Under the pieces are notes generated by a model that had not been told where the DNA came from, made no database searches, and was given only the letters and a program-made list of their open reading frames with translations. Source: an uncultured Erythrobacter sp. (GTDB lineage: Bacteria > Pseudomonadota > Alphaproteobacteria > Sphingomonadales > Sphingomonadaceae). From it: a stretch of 64,000 bases of DNA. Positions 25,495-34,298 of this stretch are shown piece by piece. The stretch is from NCBI GenBank assembly GCA_947488325.1, contig CANKYZ010000001.1:186001-250000 (forward strand). The letters are read 5' to 3'. A program made the translations under genes and the position numbers. Within the stretch, counting starts at the first letter, position 1; the number at the start of each line of letters is the position of its first letter.

Positions 25495-27417
25495 CTAGGC
25501 TGCTTCGTTGGCCGCAAATTGCAACGATGCAAGGCGAGCATACAGGCCGCCCGCTGCAGACAGCTCAGCATGAGTGCCTTGTTCGGACACTTCGCCGCCA
25601 TCCAGTACAATGATGCGATCCGCCGCACGCACGGTCGCAAGCCGGTGCGCGATGACCAAGGTGGTCCGTTCGGTCATAAGCTTATCAAGTGCTTGCTGCA
25701 CCAATTGCTCGCTTTCCGCATCCAGCGCGCTGGTCGCTTCATCAAGCAGCAATATCGGCGCATCTCGTAGCAATGCGCGGGCGATGGCGATGCGCTGACG
25801 CTGTCCGCCCGACAATTGCGTTCCGCCTTCACCCAGATAGGTGTCGAGCCCCTTTGGCAAATCGCGCAAGAAGCTTTCAGCATTGGCCGCGCGCGCCGCT
25901 TCCCAAACCTGTTCGTCACAGACATCCCACATCCCGTAACGCAGATTGTCGCGCGCATTGGCGCTAAACAACACGCCATCTTGTGGGACAAGCGCAAGAC
26001 GCTCCCGGATGTCGGCCGGGTCGGCCTTTGTAAGAGGTATCCCATCTAGCCGGATCGTGCCAACCTGAGGGTCATAGAATCGCTCAACCAGTTGAAATAG
26101 AGTTGACTTGCCTGCCCCCGACGGACCGACAATCGCTACCGTTTCACCCGGCTCAATCTCAAGGCTGAAATCCTTGATTGCTGGCGTTTCAGGCCGTGCC
26201 GGATAGCGGAATGTGACATTGCGGAATGATAGGCTGCCGCGCGGCGGGGTTGGCAGACTTTCGGGCCGTTCTGGAGCCGCAATTTCTGGCTTTGCATCAA
26301 GCAACTCAGCCAAACGGCTGGCCGCACCGGCACCGCGCAACAGATCACCGTAAACCTCCGTCAATGAGCCAAATGCGCCCGCAACCAATCCGCCCGTGAT
26401 AACAAATGCAAAGATCGTCCCGCCGCTTATCGCTCCATCGCTCACGGCAACTGCACCGCGCCACATAAGCAAAGTGATCGAACCGAAAATCAGCATGATA
26501 ATGATCGAAGTCATCACCGCGCGGATCATGATCCGGCGTTTGGCCACGGTGAAAGTCTGCTCAACAGCATCGCCGAACCGTTCTGCTTCGCGTGCTTCCT
26601 GATTGAAACTTTGAACCACTTTCATACCGGACAGGACTTCGGTGACCATTGCCCCGATATTCGCCACGCGATCCTGACTGGTGCGTGAGACATTGCGTAA
26701 ACGGCGGCTAAACAAGGTGATCGGGATAATCACAGCCGGGATCACCAGCATCAGGCCCAATGTCATTTGCGGTTGCAGGTAAAACAACAGCGCTGTTCCG
26801 CCGATTGCCATCAACGTGTTTCTAAGCGCGATGGACACCGTCGTGCCCACCACCTGTTCGATCACAGAGGTGTCCGATGTCATCCGACTGGAAATTTCTT
26901 TGGGGCTATTTTGCTCGTAAAAGCCGGGCGGAAGCCGGAGCAGATTGCGTTGCACCTTGCGACGAATATCAGCCACCACGCGCTCACCAATCCAGCTTAC
27001 AAAATAGAACCGCAATGCGGTGCCAAGGCCCAGCACCAAAACGATCATCAGCAAATATTGGAACGCAGAGTTGATTTCGGCTGTGGTTGACCCGCCGCCA
27101 AAGGCGCTGTCGATAATAACTTTGAAACGCCAAGGAATCGCGAGGGTTGCACCGGCCGTCACCAGCAAGGAGAAGAAAGCGAGCAATACTTGGGACGGAT
27201 ATTGCGCCGCAGTGGCAAATATCATGCGCAATGGGCGGAGTGATTTGGAAGGCTTATCTTCACCCAATTTGGCCGCGCGGCGGCGTGCCAAAACACCGCC
27301 CAGAAAGCCGCGACTGGTCTTCGACCCGCCGGATTCATTACTGTTTTCCTCACCAACCGAGAGATCGGCTTGCGGTGCTTGCGGCGATGTGCCGGCCTGA
27401 TTGTCCTGCCCGTTCAT
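25495..27417 (-). CDS. ABC transporter, fused permease and ATPase (exporter type)
   Basis: A 640-residue half-transporter. Six membrane helices lie in about residues 70-350, and the nucleotide-binding domain follows: Walker A GPSGAGKST near 430, signature LSGGQRQRIAIARAL near 534, Walker B ILLLDEATSALD, and H-loop VIAHRLATV. The N-terminal ~60 residues are polar and poorly conserved. It belongs to the MsbA/multidrug/lipid export group; the substrate is unknown. It is divergent from phaZ, sharing an intergenic region with the 17-bp palindrome. Confidence 0.92.
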   Translation of the reverse strand: MNGQDNQAGTSPQAPQADLSVGEENSNESGGSKTSRGFLGGVLARRRAAKLGEDKPSKSLRPLRMIFATAAQYPSQVLLAFFSLLVTAGATLAIPWRFKVIIDSAFGGGSTTAEINSAFQYLLMIVLVLGLGTALRFYFVSWIGERVVADIRRKVQRNLLRLPPGFYEQNSPKEISSRMTSDTSVIEQVVGTTVSIALRNTLMAIGGTALLFYLQPQMTLGLMLVIPAVIIPITLFSRRLRNVSRTSQDRVANIGAMVTEVLSGMKVVQSFNQEAREAERFGDAVEQTFTVAKRRIMIRAVMTSIIIMLIFGSITLLMWRGAVAVSDGAISGGTIFAFVITGGLVAGAFGSLTEVYGDLLRGAGAASRLAELLDAKPEIAAPERPESLPTPPRGSLSFRNVTFRYPARPETPAIKDFSLEIEPGETVAIVGPSGAGKSTLFQLVERFYDPQVGTIRLDGIPLTKADPADIRERLALVPQDGVLFSANARDNLRYGMWDVCDEQVWEAARAANAESFLRDLPKGLDTYLGEGGTQLSGGQRQRIAIARALLRDAPILLLDEATSALDAESEQLVQQALDKLMTERTTLVIAHRLATVRAADRIIVLDGGEVSEQGTHAELSAAGGLYARLASLQFAANEAA

Positions 27418-27499
27418 TACAGCACCATCTAATCATGAAGCGCTGGGATTTCACCTGCAAAAGCGCATAAAATGGAGACATGCCTAGACTGAACTGAGA

Positions 27500-27516
27500 A
27501 TTGTGCATTGCACAAT
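27500..27516. promoter_or_regulatory. Perfect 17-bp palindrome, candidate PhaR operator
   Basis: ATTGTGCATTGCACAAT is a perfect 8-bp inverted repeat around one base. The TGC-N3-GCA core resembles TGC-rich sites bound by PhaR/AniA repressors of PHA genes in alphaproteobacteria, as I remember them. It lies 120 bp upstream of phaZ and 82 bp upstream of the divergent ABC exporter, so it could control either. Confidence 0.55.
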
Positions 27517-27636
27517 CGGCCGTGAGTGGCCATTTAAAGCACTCGGGTGGACGCATTTGATAGCCGCCAAACACGATGGGCAGGGCTAGAAGATCACGCA
27601 CTGCCAGTCGTCGTTGCAACACAGACGGGCCAAATC

Positions 27637-28896
27637 ATGCTTTACCACGCCTATGAAATACAGCGCAGCTGGATGAACAGTGTCAGTTCTTTGGCCTCAA
27701 TCAGCGCCTCAATCATGACCAACCCAGCCAACCCATTTAGTAAGATGGGCGCAATCCCGATCGCAGCAAACGCGCTTGATGTGCTCGCGCATGCGACGGC
27801 GAATTATGGCAAGCCCGACTTTGGCATCAGCGAAATTGATGTGGACGGCAAAACCTTCCCCGTGATCGAAGCAACCGTGGTCAATCGAGCCTTCGGTGAT
27901 CTTAAGCGGTTCCGGCTTGACGGAGTGGATGACGCCAAACCGAACAAGCGACCCAAAATGCTGATCGTTGCACCTATGAGCGGCCATTACGCGACATTGC
28001 TGCGCGGCACAGTTGAGCGGATGCTCCAAAAGTTTGAAGTCTACATCACCGACTGGGCCGACGCCTCAACCGTTCCGCTTCATGAAGGGGATTTCGATCT
28101 CGATACCTATATCGATTATCTGATCGGGTTCCTTGAATATATCGAAGGCGTAGAGCCCGACACGGCCAAGCGCCAGCGCCCGCACATGTTGGCCGTATGC
28201 CAACCTTCGGTCCCAGCATTCGCAGCGACGGCTCTGATGAATCAGCGCAATTCTGCGGCCACACCAGCAACGCTGACAATGATGGGCGGACCAATCGACA
28301 CGCGCGAATGTCCAACATCGGTCAATGATCACGCGATGAAACGCCCGATTGAATGGTTCCGTCAAAGCGTGATTGCTACCGTTCCGAGGAATTATCGCGG
28401 GGCGGGGCGACGCGTCTATCCCGGATTTATGCAGTTATCTGCATTCATGAGCATGAACCTCAAAAGCCACATGATGAGCCATTTTGAGATGTTCAAACAT
28501 CTGACCGCTGGCGATCAGGAAAGCGCACAGGCGACCAAGGATTTCTACCACGAATATCGCAGCGTGTGCGACATGACCGCGGAATTCTACCTCCAGACGG
28601 TCGAGGAAGTGTTCCAGAAGCACTCGATCCCGAACGGCACGTTCGAGCATAAGGGTGAAATCGTCGACCTGACGCAGATCACCGACACCGCTTTGCTCGC
28701 CATCGAAGGCGAGCGCGACGATATTTCCGGGCTGGGCCAGACCAAGGCGGCGTTGAAGCTGGCAACTGGCCTGCCTGAAGACAAAAAGCGCTATTACATG
28801 GCCGAAGGCGCCGGACATTACGGTATCTTCAACGGCAGCCGCTGGCGCAACAAGGTCGCCCCGGTGGTCGAGGAGTTTATTGCGGCGCACGGGTGA
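27637..28896 (+). CDS. phaZ: Intracellular polyhydroxyalkanoate depolymerase
   Basis: A 419-residue protein of the intracellular PHB depolymerase family. MLYHAYEIQRSWM is the family's N-terminus, so the ATG at 27637 is chosen over a GTG at 27547. The nucleophile is Cys188 in MLAVCQPSVPAFA, as in Cupriavidus PhaZ1, and GHYGIFNGSRWRN carries the C-terminal His. It mobilises stored PHB granules to hydroxybutyrate. The sequence from about 28570 on is richer in G/C-ending codons than the first two thirds, suggesting a recombination joint. The HEPN-like gene starts 22 bp downstream. Confidence 0.93.
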   Translation: MLYHAYEIQRSWMNSVSSLASISASIMTNPANPFSKMGAIPIAANALDVLAHATANYGKPDFGISEIDVDGKTFPVIEATVVNRAFGDLKRFRLDGVDDAKPNKRPKMLIVAPMSGHYATLLRGTVERMLQKFEVYITDWADASTVPLHEGDFDLDTYIDYLIGFLEYIEGVEPDTAKRQRPHMLAVCQPSVPAFAATALMNQRNSAATPATLTMMGGPIDTRECPTSVNDHAMKRPIEWFRQSVIATVPRNYRGAGRRVYPGFMQLSAFMSMNLKSHMMSHFEMFKHLTAGDQESAQATKDFYHEYRSVCDMTAEFYLQTVEEVFQKHSIPNGTFEHKGEIVDLTQITDTALLAIEGERDDISGLGQTKAALKLATGLPEDKKRYYMAEGAGHYGIFNGSRWRNKVAPVVEEFIAAHG

Positions 28897-28918
28897 GGGC
28901 CTATTCCTCGAACAACCT

Positions 28919-29518
28919 ATGGCAGAAAACTGGATTCAAATTGATGAGACGGAGGACGTAGCAGCCTCGCTTCGTCATTCTATCCGTACAGCCCAATTCG
29001 TGAACGAAGATCCGCTAGCCTATAAATGGGTACTCCTAGCACTACACTCAGCGCTACAGGGGGCCTGTGTTTGTCACCTCACTACGACAGCTTCACCATT
29101 AGGTGCAGTCACAGAGCGAAACGCATCGAAATGGCTGACATATTTTGAGCAATCTCGGATAGATCCAAAATCAGCGCCTCCCAAAACATTTCTAATGCCT
29201 CTACCGGATTTGCTTAAGGCTGTACGAAAGCCCCACTCAGCGGGGGATAAGAGCAACTCAGTTGGCGTCAAAATCGAAGACAATGAGTTGAATTGGTTGT
29301 GTCGTATTCACGACGACGTCCGAAACCAGCTGGTTCATTTTGAGCCAATGGGCTGGTCGATCGATATGTCGGGGGTACCCGATATCGCGAAGCTCGTCGC
29401 TCGTATCATTAACGAGATTTTGGTCATGGGTTGGGCGTTTCGCCATCAGACCTCCGCGGAGCGTGAAGAACTGCGGCAATGCCTCCAGACTTTGTCTAAG
29501 CTTGAGTGGCCTCGCTAG
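28919..29518 (+). CDS. Orphan protein with HEPN-like RNxxxH motif
   Basis: A 199-residue protein I do not recognise. It is mostly helical; near residue 140 it has DDVRNQLVHFEPMGW, which fits the HEPN ribonuclease motif R-x4-6-H with a polar residue after Arg. HEPN proteins are RNases in toxin-antitoxin, abortive-infection and CRISPR systems; no nucleotidyltransferase partner is adjacent. Codon use is unlike its neighbours (many CTA, GTA, ATA) and GC looks clearly lower, suggesting transfer. No Shine-Dalgarno is seen at the ATG. Its stop overlaps that of the convergent DUF4126 gene. Confidence 0.6.
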   Translation: MAENWIQIDETEDVAASLRHSIRTAQFVNEDPLAYKWVLLALHSALQGACVCHLTTTASPLGAVTERNASKWLTYFEQSRIDPKSAPPKTFLMPLPDLLKAVRKPHSAGDKSNSVGVKIEDNELNWLCRIHDDVRNQLVHFEPMGWSIDMSGVPDIAKLVARIINEILVMGWAFRHQTSAEREELRQCLQTLSKLEWPR

Positions 29519-30105
29519 CCTTTCATCCTCGGCGCCCGAAAAAACAGCCTCTTGATCACGCGCCGCGTCCACAACAGCAGCAAGATCACCAGCACGAGCA
29601 GAACCACTGCCACGCCTCCCGCCACCAGCGGATATTCGTACGCTACGTAAAGCAGCCCAACGGTCGCAACATCCTCCGCACTGGAGGCCATCACATTGCT
29701 CACCGGCTCCGGTGAAGTGTTCACCACCGCCCGCGCACTGGCCTTGCCGCCATGCGCAAGGAAACTCGCCCCGCCGCCCAGCAGGAATGCGACCACCTGC
29801 ATCGCCGGATCGGACGGATCGACAATCGCCAGCGCCAGCAGCGCACCGCCAACCGGGCGCACCAGCGTATGGATCGTGTCCCACGCGCTATCGAGCCACA
29901 TCACCTTGTCGGCAAAGAACTCCGCCAGTGCGCCGAATGCAGCGATCCCCATCACCCATGGGTTTTCGAGCACCGCAAGGCTGGAAAGGTGTTCAGGCAC
30001 CGGCAGCGCATCGAGCCGCATCGCAAGCCCGGTCGCGAACACGCACAGATACAGCCGCCAGCCAGACAAAAGACTGACACTTCCCGCGATCCCGATGATT
30101 TCCAT
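29515..30105 (-). CDS. DUF4126-domain membrane protein
   Basis: About 196 residues with four or more hydrophobic helices (IIGIAGSVSLLSGWRLYLCV, WVMGIAAFGALAEFFADKVM, VGGALLALAIVDPS, LVAGGVAVVLLVLVILLLLW). It matches DUF4126, a family of unknown role. ATG at 30105 follows GGGGAT; ATG at 30114 is possible. Starting further upstream would translate the REP-like repeat and is rejected. GC content and C/G-ending codons are higher than in most of the window. Confidence 0.82.
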   Translation of the reverse strand: MEIIGIAGSVSLLSGWRLYLCVFATGLAMRLDALPVPEHLSSLAVLENPWVMGIAAFGALAEFFADKVMWLDSAWDTIHTLVRPVGGALLALAIVDPSDPAMQVVAFLLGGGASFLAHGGKASARAVVNTSPEPVSNVMASSAEDVATVGLLYVAYEYPLVAGGVAVVLLVLVILLLLWTRRVIKRLFFRAPRMKG

Positions 30106-30139
30106 GATCCCCATTGGAGGGAACGTGGCACCATGCTCT

Positions 30140-30164
30140 CCCTTCGACAAGCTCAGGATGAGCG
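30140..30164 (+). repeat. REP-like 25-bp unit, copy 1
   Basis: The unit begins CCCTTCGACAAGCTC and ends AGGATGAGCG. This type of interspersed palindromic unit is common in sphingomonad and caulobacterial genomes. Copy 2 at 30179-30203 is its inverted match (24 of 25), so the two form a long hairpin between the GIY-YIG gene and DUF4126. Confidence 0.85.
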
Positions 30165-30178
30165 GCATGCAACGTTTT

Positions 30179-30203
30179 CGCTCGTCCTGAGCTTGTCGAA
30201 GGG
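30179..30203 (-). repeat. REP-like 25-bp unit, copy 2 (inverted)
   Basis: On the minus strand this matches copy 1 with one mismatch. The 14-bp spacer is 30165-30178. It lies 11 bp beyond the GIY-YIG stop codon, so the hairpin may end or stabilise that transcript. Confidence 0.85.
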
Positions 30204-30213
30204 CGCGCGAGCG

Positions 30214-30507
30214 CTATGTTTGTCGGTTACGCGACAGCTGACTGAGTAGGTCCCAGTCGCCTGCGATCAAAGCCTCTTTCTTAGCACGACTCCAGCCCTT
30301 GATTTGCCTCTCGGCAGCAAATGCATCTTCGCGATCACCGAAAGGCTCGCTCCAGATCAACTGGACGGGACGGCGCGCTTTTGTCCACCCACCGAGTTCG
30401 CCAGAATTATGCTGAGATTCGCGGACCTCAATCTGATCGGTATGGCCCACGTAGTACGAGCCATCCGAACAGTACAGAATGTAGACGTGAAAATGCTGCT
30501 GGCTCAT
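30214..30507 (-). CDS. GIY-YIG nuclease-domain protein
   Basis: A 97-residue single-domain protein. The motif appears as HVYILYCSDGSYYVGHT (the second half is YVG instead of YIG), with an Arg in the next helix (VRESQHNSG) and the Glu in FAAERQIKGWSR expected at the active site. Small stand-alone GIY-YIG (URI) proteins are predicted DNA nucleases without a defined role. The gene is bracketed by REP-like units at 30140-30203 and 30523-30547, which suggests a connection with the repeats. Confidence 0.88.
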   Translation of the reverse strand: MSQQHFHVYILYCSDGSYYVGHTDQIEVRESQHNSGELGGWTKARRPVQLIWSEPFGDREDAFAAERQIKGWSRAKKEALIAGDWDLLSQLSRNRQT

Positions 30508-30522
30508 CGAGTTCCCCGCTCA

Positions 30523-30547
30523 CCCTTCGACAGGCTCAGGATGAGCG
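30523..30547 (+). repeat. REP-like 25-bp unit, copy 3
   Basis: The same orientation as copy 1 with one change (CAGGCTC for CAAGCTC). It lies 16 bp upstream of the GIY-YIG start codon and 22 bp beyond the thiolase stop. Confidence 0.85.
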
Positions 30548-30568
30548 GGGATCTTGAGAAACCCGAAA

Positions 30569-31750
30569 TCAAAACACCTCAAACAGACCCGCTGCGCCCA
30601 TTCCGCCGCCGACGCACATGGTCACGACGACATATTTCGCGCCGCGGCGTTTGCCTTCGATCAGTGCGTGGCCGGTGCAGCGTGCGCCGGTCATGCCGTA
30701 TGGGTGGCCGATAGAGATCGAGCCGCCATTGACGTTGAGAATGTCATTATCGATGCCCAGCTTGTCGCGGCAGTAAAGCACCTGAACGGCAAATGCTTCG
30801 TTCAGTTCCCAAAGACCGATATCGTCCATCTTTAGGCCGGTCTGCTTAAGCAGTTTCGGGATTGCGAAGACCGGACCGATGCCCATTTCGTCAGGCTCAG
30901 TTCCAGCAACCGCCATGCCGACATAGCGACCCAGTGGCTGGAGGCCCTTTTGCTCTGCAAGCTTGGCTTCCATCAGCACGCTGGCCGAAGAACCATCGGA
31001 CAGCTGTGAGGCGTTACCCGCAGTGATGACATTGCCCGGACCCATAACCGGCTGAAGGCCCTGAAGGCCTTCAAGCGTGGTGGTCGGACGGTTGCCTTCA
31101 TCCTTGGTGATCGTGGTTTCGACTTCGCTGACTTCGCCAGTCGCCTTGTCTTTCACCATCATGGTGGTGGTGACAGGCACGATTTCATCGTCGAACTTGC
31201 CAGCCTCTTGAGCAGCGGCAGTGCGCATCTGCGATTGCAGCGCATATTCATCCTGCGCTTCACGGCTGACGTCGTAACGTTTGGCCACTGTTTCAGCGGT
31301 TTGCAGCATCGGCATATAGACGTTGCCGTGCATCGCGAGCAGCGATTTATCCATGGCAACGCGCATTTCAGGCGTCTGCACCAATGAGATGGAATCCTGA
31401 CCGCCGCCAACGACGATATCCATATTGTCGACGACAATTTGCTTTGCAGCAGTCGCAATCGCCATCAGGCCCGATGAACACTGGCGGTCAATGGTTTGAG
31501 CCGCGACCGAAGCTGGAGCACCGCCACGCAATGCGACCTGTCGGCCAATATTACCTGCCTGCGTGCCCTGAGTAAGGACAGCGCCCCAAACGACATCGTC
31601 AATTTCACCAGCATCAATCCCGGAACGTTCAACGGCAGGTTGGAATGAAAGCGCACCAAGGGTCGCGCCGGGGGTGGCGTTAAAACCGCCCTTATAGGCC
31701 CGGCCAATCGGCGTGCGGGCGGTGGAAACGATGACTGCATCACGTGACAT
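30569..31750 (-). CDS. Acetyl-CoA C-acetyltransferase (thiolase)
   Basis: A 393-residue thiolase. The nucleophile Cys is in [13 protein letters not shown] (near residue 90), the His in [15 protein letters not shown] and the last Cys in [19 protein letters not shown]. The [10 protein letters not shown] variant is found in a subgroup involved in fatty-acid degradation (FadA-like) as well as in PHB-type thiolases, so direction is uncertain. A good AAGGACACC Shine-Dalgarno precedes the ATG. A MaoC hydratase gene lies 257 bp upstream on the same strand. Confidence 0.92.
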   Translation of the reverse strand: MSRDAVIVSTARTPIGRAYKGGFNATPGATLGALSFQPAVERSGIDAGEIDDVVWGAVLTQGTQAGNIGRQVALRGGAPASVAAQTIDRQCSSGLMAIATAAKQIVVDNMDIVVGGGQDSISLVQTPEMRVAMDKSLLAMHGNVYMPMLQTAETVAKRYDVSREAQDEYALQSQMRTAAAQEAGKFDDEIVPVTTTMMVKDKATGEVSEVETTITKDEGNRPTTTLEGLQGLQPVMGPGNVITAGNASQLSDGSSASVLMEAKLAEQKGLQPLGRYVGMAVAGTEPDEMGIGPVFAIPKLLKQTGLKMDDIGLWELNEAFAVQVLYCRDKLGIDNDILNVNGGSISIGHPYGMTGARCTGHALIEGKRRGAKYVVVTMCVGGGMGAAGLFEVF

Positions 31751-32007
31751 ATTGGGGGTGTCCTTTTTTGAGAAGTTATTCAGGAAAAAGTTGAAAAGAA
31801 CTTAGAGCATTCCGCTCGGTCTTCAGGACTTCATCTGTTGTGAAAAAAGCGAGGTAGCCAAGACAGAATTCAACGATCAGCGCAATAAACCCAACTACAA
31901 ATTTTCGCTTTCCGATATTGATCTATGCAGCTCCGATAAATGAGCTAGCACATAGTCAAAGCGCGGCGGAAGCGATTCCAGTTCCGATCATCTCGTCCTC
32001 GATGGAT

Positions 32008-32457
32008 TCAAACGAAGAACTGGGTAATCCACTCACAGATCAAAGCAGGTTTTTCCTCGCCTTCGATCTCCATCGTGATCTCAACCGTCTGCTGCCATTG
32101 GCCCGGGCGTTTTTCGGTCATTTCGACCAGTTTCCAATGGCCGCGAATGCGCTTGCCCGAACGAACTGGAGCGATGAAGCGGGTTTTATTGCCGCCGTAA
32201 TTTACGCCCATTTTGACATTGTCGACTTTGGGCATGTCGCTGTTGGCGGAAAGGTATGGGATCATCGACAGCGTCAAAAAGCCATGCGCGATGGTTCCGC
32301 CAAACGGAGTCATCTTGGCCGCTTCTTCATTGATATGGATGAACTGATGGTCACCGGTTGCTTCTGCAAACTGGTTGATCCGTTCCTGGCTCATTTCGAC
32401 CCATTCGCTGGAGCCGATATTTTCGCCGACCTTTGCGGCCAATTCTTGCGGAGTCAT
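32008..32457 (-). CDS. MaoC-family dehydratase (R-specific enoyl-CoA hydratase-like)
   Basis: A 149-residue hot-dog protein. The hydratase motif is intact: FAEATGDHQFIHINEEAA (catalytic Asp and His) followed by GGTIAHGFLTLSMIPYL. It hydrates enoyl-CoA to (R)-3-hydroxyacyl-CoA and can feed PHA synthesis from beta-oxidation. ATG at 32457 has a GAGGAAG Shine-Dalgarno; a longer frame to 32517 is rejected. Its neighbour on the same strand is the thiolase. Confidence 0.9.
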   Translation of the reverse strand: MTPQELAAKVGENIGSSEWVEMSQERINQFAEATGDHQFIHINEEAAKMTPFGGTIAHGFLTLSMIPYLSANSDMPKVDNVKMGVNYGGNKTRFIAPVRSGKRIRGHWKLVEMTEKRPGQWQQTVEITMEIEGEEKPALICEWITQFFV

Positions 32458-32580
32458 AGGGCACTTCCTCTCATATTGCGCCCGCAAACTCTCCCAGAAT
32501 TCTCCAGGCGCGGACACTTATTTCGGAGGAGTACATGGCCTAAGCGTAGCCCTAGTGCAACGTCCCAGGCATACGGCGAT

Positions 32581-33999
32581 CTATGCCGTTACGGCACCGC
32601 GCGACTTGGCCGCCTCTTGCAGACGCCTCACACGTTTCTCAGATGGTGATAATTCGCGTTCTGCCGTCTTGTCTTGGCTTTTCGACCCCGAAACTGATTC
32701 GAGTCGCTTCACATAGGAATTGAGCCCGATTTGGAGTCCAATGATCATCAACATAACCGGTTGATAGGCGATCCCTTGAAACAGCGCACCGACCAGGTAG
32801 ATCAGGCTGGCCATTTGTAAGGAAGCAGCAAGCGGCGAAATCCACGCTTCGGCTTCGTCCGGAGCGGCTTTCCATCGGCGATAGATACGCTCCATCTGCA
32901 ACACGCCCAGACCATGCAGCAACAGCCAAATGATTATGCCCGGATAGCCTTGCTCACCCAGCACCTCAAAGATTGAGGAATGGAAGGCGCGCGCTTCGTC
33001 AGTCACTTCGCGATACTCTACAGCGGTGGTGTTTCCAACTTCCTGACGCACAGGCAAAACATAGGTGAAACTGTTGGCGCGATAGGAATCGAACCCTCCG
33101 CCAAATGGATTACGGTTAGCGTATTCGAATGTCCATTTCCACACAGCGACACGGGTGGAGGCGCTTTCATCTCCGCCTGGCTCCGTGATTGTGGCCATGC
33201 GTTCGTAATAGCTGGCCGGAAGGAACGGCAAGGCAGTCAGGCCAAGCACACCTGCGGCAGCGACAAAGGTCAGCCGCCGCTTTGTGTAACGCAGCAACAA
33301 AATGGCAAGAGCTGCTATACACAGCAATCCCGTGCGTGCTTCTGTTCCCACTGGAATAAGCAGGCTGGCAAAAACCAAACCCGCGACAAACAAACTGACC
33401 GTCCAATGAGGCCGGAAAATGGTGCCATAGCGGGTGAACCACGCCGCCATCGGGATCAGCGCAATCGCAACCGTTGCCAATGTCGAGCTTTCGTAAATAC
33501 CGCTATTATCTTGGACGAAGAATTTGAGGTTTCCATATCCGCCACCGCCCGAAACGATCTTCAATCCTGTCCCGATAACGATCGTCGCTATCGACAATAT
33601 CAGAGTGAGCGCCAGCGCTTCTATTCGCGCGCGCGTCGTGACCGTCAGAGGCAAAAAGATCGCGAACAACAATGCCTTCCAAACCCAATCCCACTTGGTC
33701 GCCGCAGATTCAGGGAATTCAGAGCCTTGCAGCGTCCACCAGCAGTAGATGAGAAGCCCCAAAAGCAAGAATTGGCGCAGCGAGAAACTCGACCCCTCTT
33801 TGCGATCAAGCAACAGCCAACCGCCAAAGGCCGCAGCAAAAGCGATCAACGAGACTTGCAGTTCGGTGATGATTGAATAGCCGATCCGCTGCGGTGCGAG
33901 GATGTCGATGTAGACATACAGCAATACCCAAAGGAACGGTCGGCGCAGCCCAAGCAGCAGGACGTATGCGATGAAGGCGATGAAAGCGAGGTCGAGCAT
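32581..33999 (-). CDS. Exosortase-A-associated O-glycosylation ligase (Wzy/O-antigen ligase-like)
   Basis: A 472-residue membrane protein with about ten helices and a large periplasmic loop (near residues 240-330, including NRNPFGGGFDSY and EARAFHSSIFEVLGEQGYPG) typical of the O-antigen ligase/polymerase superfamily. The start MLDLAFIAFIAYVLLLGLRR and YIDILAPQ match, as I remember it, the O-glycosylation ligase model of the exosortase A locus. It would polymerise or transfer a lipid-linked glycan. The C-terminus has a charged cytoplasmic tail. It is followed upstream by a small membrane protein and a divergent glycosyltransferase. Confidence 0.85.
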   Translation of the reverse strand: MLDLAFIAFIAYVLLLGLRRPFLWVLLYVYIDILAPQRIGYSIITELQVSLIAFAAAFGGWLLLDRKEGSSFSLRQFLLLGLLIYCWWTLQGSEFPESAATKWDWVWKALLFAIFLPLTVTTRARIEALALTLILSIATIVIGTGLKIVSGGGGYGNLKFFVQDNSGIYESSTLATVAIALIPMAAWFTRYGTIFRPHWTVSLFVAGLVFASLLIPVGTEARTGLLCIAALAILLLRYTKRRLTFVAAAGVLGLTALPFLPASYYERMATITEPGGDESASTRVAVWKWTFEYANRNPFGGGFDSYRANSFTYVLPVRQEVGNTTAVEYREVTDEARAFHSSIFEVLGEQGYPGIIIWLLLHGLGVLQMERIYRRWKAAPDEAEAWISPLAASLQMASLIYLVGALFQGIAYQPVMLMIIGLQIGLNSYVKRLESVSGSKSQDKTAERELSPSEKRVRRLQEAAKSRGAVTA

Positions 34000-34232
34000 C
34001 AGGAGCGCTGATCCTCATTCGCATCCGCAGCTTGCCCATGACTTGGCGAAGCGGCGCCTGCATTACGACGCGAGGCCCGCCCTGCAACAGTAGATGCGGC
34101 GCGGTCTGCCTCGGTTTTTTCAGTATATTCCTCAATTCGTGGATCAACGTCCAATTCTTCACGCATAACCAAGCGCAGCAATGCGATTGCTAGCAGGCCG
34201 TGGCCAAGCGCAAGGGAAAGATAGTCGATCAT
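33999..34232 (-). CDS. Small single-pass membrane protein, unknown
   Basis: A 77-residue protein: one hydrophobic segment (YLSLALGHGLLAIALLRLVM) followed by a charged tail rich in Glu, Arg and Ala. No family is recognised. ATG at 34232 is preferred because earlier in-frame starts (34316, 34328) would overlap the divergent glycosyltransferase start at 34299. Its stop shares one base with the start of the ligase gene, so the two are probably co-translated. Confidence 0.6.
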   Translation of the reverse strand: MIDYLSLALGHGLLAIALLRLVMREELDVDPRIEEYTEKTEADRAASTVAGRASRRNAGAASPSHGQAADANEDQRS

Positions 34233-34298
34233 TGCAGATGGCTCATACGCAGAGGCGGTTGACGCGACGTTAAGCACAATGCGGTTAAGAGCCACCAC

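Noticed and set aside
30106..30168. N-terminal extension of the DUF4126 protein
   Set aside because: It would translate the REP-like unit (LSLSKGEHG); a proper start with Shine-Dalgarno exists at 30105.
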